Shown piece by piece: positions 62,565-64,000 of a stretch of DNA of 64,000 bases. This stretch comes from Modicisalibacter xianhensis (GTDB lineage Bacteria; Pseudomonadota; Gammaproteobacteria; Pseudomonadales; Halomonadaceae), in the NCBI RefSeq assembly GCF_900113605.1, contig NZ_FOPY01000011.1:78051-142050 (forward strand). Direction: 5' to 3'. Position numbers and translations under genes: made by a program. How positions within the stretch are numbered: position 1 is the first letter of the stretch; each line of letters begins with the position of its first letter. The notes beneath the pieces were generated by a model that made no database searches, was not told the DNA's origin, and saw only the letters and a program-made list of their open reading frames with translations.

Positions 62565-62718
62565 GTATGGAACACTGTTGGTTTTCACAAGAAATATAAG
62601 CAAGAATGTTCTCAAGCAAACGCTAAATGTTGCTTTTCAAACATTAGCCATTGGTCTCATCACAACCCACCAAGCCGTCTTGCCGGCGCGGCTTGTCTTC
62701 ATAGGCGCGGGGATCAAC

Positions 62719-63519
62719 ATGCAGCCAATTCTCGATACAGCTACCGATACCAAAGCCCTGCGCAAGGTCGATGTGGTGTTGACGGATGTCGACGATACCT
62801 TGACCCGACAGGGCAAGCTTTGCGCCAGCACCCTCGACGCCATGGAGCGACTCGCTGACGCCGGGATTCGTCTGGTTCCCGTGACCGGTGGCTGTGCCGG
62901 CTGGTGCGACCACATCGTCCGGGCCTGGCCCGTTGCGGCAGTCATCGGGGAAAGTGGCGCCTTTCGATTCATCAAGAAGACCGATGGCAGCCTCGACCAA
63001 CGCTTCGTGCGGCCCCGGGAACATCTCCGTGAGGAACAGCGCAAGCTGCTGCAACTGGCCGATACGGCACTCTCGGCGGTGCCTGCCGCGCGCCTGGCGG
63101 CCGACCAGCCCTACCGCCTGGCCGATGTCGCCATCGATCATAGCCAGGACGTCGGCCCGCTTGGGAGCAACGACATCCAACGCCTGATCGACTGCATGCG
63201 TCGCGGAGGCGCCCGGGCACGCGCCAGCTCGATCCACGTCAACGCCTGGTTCGGCGATCACGACAAGGCCAGCATGGCCGTCAGCCTGCTGGAAGAGGAT
63301 TTCGCAATCGCGTCAGGCGAGCAGGCGTCCCGTGTACTGTTCATTGGCGATGCCCCCAACGACGAATCGTTGTTTGCACGTTTTCCCCTCAGCGTGGGCG
63401 TCTCCAACATCGCCAGGCACCTCGACAAAATGCAGTCGCGCCCCAAATGGGTGTGCCGGGCCAGCCATGGTGCCGGCTTCGAGGAGATGGTGGAGCGATT
63501 GCTGGCCGCTCGGCCTTGA
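62719..63519 (+). CDS. HAD-superfamily phosphatase (IIB type) beside phn genes
   Basis: A 266-residue HAD hydrolase. Motif I is DVDDTLT (the two nucleophile/acid aspartates), motif II is the T of VPVTGG, motif III is the Lys in FGDHDKASMA, and motif IV is GDAPNDESLF. The cap insert between I and III fits the Cof/sucrose-phosphatase (IIB) type. It probably removes phosphate from a small metabolite. Its divergence from phnD suggests a link to uptake of a phosphorylated compound, for example an ester that PhnD binds. I start at ATG 62719 with GGGGAT about 8 nt upstream; earlier starts add an unrelated segment. Confidence 0.75.
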   Translation: MQPILDTATDTKALRKVDVVLTDVDDTLTRQGKLCASTLDAMERLADAGIRLVPVTGGCAGWCDHIVRAWPVAAVIGESGAFRFIKKTDGSLDQRFVRPREHLREEQRKLLQLADTALSAVPAARLAADQPYRLADVAIDHSQDVGPLGSNDIQRLIDCMRRGGARARASSIHVNAWFGDHDKASMAVSLLEEDFAIASGEQASRVLFIGDAPNDESLFARFPLSVGVSNIARHLDKMQSRPKWVCRASHGAGFEEMVERLLAARP

Positions 63520-63571
63520 GAGGCAAACCGGTGAGATTAGCCCAGTGTACGGCGATGCTCGCCCTGCAAAC

Positions 63572-63600
63572 GCTATCGCCCCGGCAAGCGGGGCGATAGC
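63572..63600. terminator. Bidirectional hairpin between HAD gene and Spy-like gene
   Basis: GCTATCGCCCC (63572-63582) and GGGGCGATAGC (63590-63600) form a perfect 11-bp stem with a 7-nt loop between two convergent genes. A short GTTTG follows on the minus strand, so it may terminate both. Confidence 0.6.
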
Positions 63601-63619
63601 ACTGACGACAAGTATCACA

Positions 63620-64000
63620 TCAGGGTTGTGACATTCCCTGCTGCAGCTGCTGGCGCTGCTCTTCGGTCAGCAAGCCATGTATCTCGTTCTGCATTCGAAT
63701 CCTGTCAGCCATCATGTCACCGTGCAGCTCTGCCATGCGCACATGCAGTGACTTGACGGCATCGGGATCGGGCGTTGGCTGGTTCATGAGCAACATCATC
63801 TCGTCGCGCATATCCATCATCTTGCTCATGCGCTCGATCTGCGTATCTCGATATTTTTTCCTGATGTCCAGCATGTCCCGCTGCTGCTGTTCATCCAGCA
63901 ACAGTAACAGGCCTTGATCGCCCATCATGCCGGGCCCCATGCCGCCCTGACCGCCCATCATGCCGGGCCCCATGCCGCCCTGACCGCCCATCATGCCGGG
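63620..64000 (-). CDS. Met/Gly-rich Spy/CpxP-like protein (partial)
   Basis: At least 127 codons are present; the open frame reaches the window edge, so the true start and any signal peptide are outside. The visible N-terminal part repeats MMGGQGGMGPG. The rest is helical and Met-rich with RMAELHGDMMADRIRMQNEIHGLLTEEQRQQLQQG, which contains the LTxxQ motif of the Spy/CpxP/CnrX family. Such proteins are periplasmic chaperones or metal sensors. The Met-rich repeats could bind Cu(I) or Ag(I). The ATG inside the repeat at 63994 is not convincing as the start. Confidence 0.7.
   Translation of the reverse strand, partial: PGMMGGQGGMGPGMMGGQGGMGPGMMGDQGLLLLLDEQQQRDMLDIRKKYRDTQIERMSKMMDMRDEMMLLMNQPTPDPDAVKSLHVRMAELHGDMMADRIRMQNEIHGLLTEEQRQQLQQGMSQP
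63921..64000 (-). repeat. 33-bp tandem repeat coding for MMGGQGGMGPG
   Basis: Two exact 33-bp copies (63921-63953 and 63954-63986) and a partial third (63987-64000) continue past the window edge. Each codes for 11 residues rich in Met and Gly. The exact match of the copies suggests recent slippage or conversion. Confidence 0.85.

Noticed and set aside
62517..62718. PHO box upstream of phnD
   Set aside because: No CTGTCAT-type repeats with 11-bp spacing could be found on either strand of the spacer.
1..64000. CRISPR array, insertion sequence, phage gene, tRNA or rRNA
   Set aside because: No regularly spaced repeats, transposase or integrase motifs, or recognisable tRNA or rRNA sequence was seen. 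The only tandem repeat is inside the coding region at 63921-64000.

Overview
This window looks like chromosomal DNA of a GC-rich, moderately halophilic gammaproteobacterium, most likely a Halomonas-type denitrifier. Three things point there: Pseudomonas-like gene orders (nosRZDFYL-tatE, napEFDABC, split nrdJa/nrdJb, hemN beside anr), several potassium transport genes, and trehalose metabolism. This placement is inferred from gene content and was not tested by a search. I see no rRNA, tRNA, CRISPR array, insertion sequence or phage gene.

Layout. 1-5245: a tripartite tricarboxylate transporter (tctA partial, tctB, tctC) divergent from its two-component system tctD-tctE and a solute-binding protein. 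5251-13415: nitrous oxide reduction operon nosR-nosZ-nosD-nosF-nosY-nosL-tatA/E on the minus strand. 13733-17845: a small cytochrome c, oxygen-independent coproporphyrinogen oxidase hemN, two membrane proteins and nnrS. 18131-22674: periplasmic nitrate reductase napEFDABC. 22794-30992: a DUF4142 protein, ubiU-ubiV, trkA, ubiT-nrdJa-nrdJb and an NrdG-like activase, which together suit quinone and deoxynucleotide synthesis without oxygen. 31014-35531: norR divergent from ytfE-norB (quinol-type NO reductase). 35607-43341: an uncharacterised catabolic operon (GntR regulator, CoA-transferase, TRAP transporter, aconitase-family hydratase, HMG-CoA-lyase-family enzyme). 43494-47220: sirB2-like gene, cysK, a HemN paralogue that has lost its iron-sulfur motif, and the anr/fnr regulator. 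47714-51481: a full-length narG that stands alone, closed by a terminator with no narHJI. 51572-58965: K+ channel, zwf, trehalase, K+/H+ antiporter and a tandem universal stress protein. 59033-63519: phosphonate-type ABC transporter phnD-C-E-E with a divergent HAD phosphatase. 63620-64000: a Met/Gly-rich Spy/CpxP-like protein cut by the window edge.

How it works together. Nitrate (nap, nar), nitric oxide (norB, with ytfE repair and NorR sensing) and nitrous oxide (nos) steps are all here, but no nitrite reductase (nirS/nirK) lies in the window. Eight sites resembling an FNR/ANR box (TTGAY-N4-RTCAA) sit upstream of nosR, the cytochrome c/hemN pair, nap, ubiUV, ubiT-nrdJ, ytfE-norB, the hemN paralogue and narG. 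The anr gene itself is in the window, so much of the region reads as one oxygen-controlled regulon. The ytfE-norB promoter also carries three GT-N7-AC NorR-type sites and a sigma-54 promoter. The points most worth a second look are the orphan narG, the degenerate HemN paralogue next to anr, the TRAP/CoA-transferase/hydratase/lyase pathway with its two-operator GntR region, and the PHO-box-like repeats before tctD.
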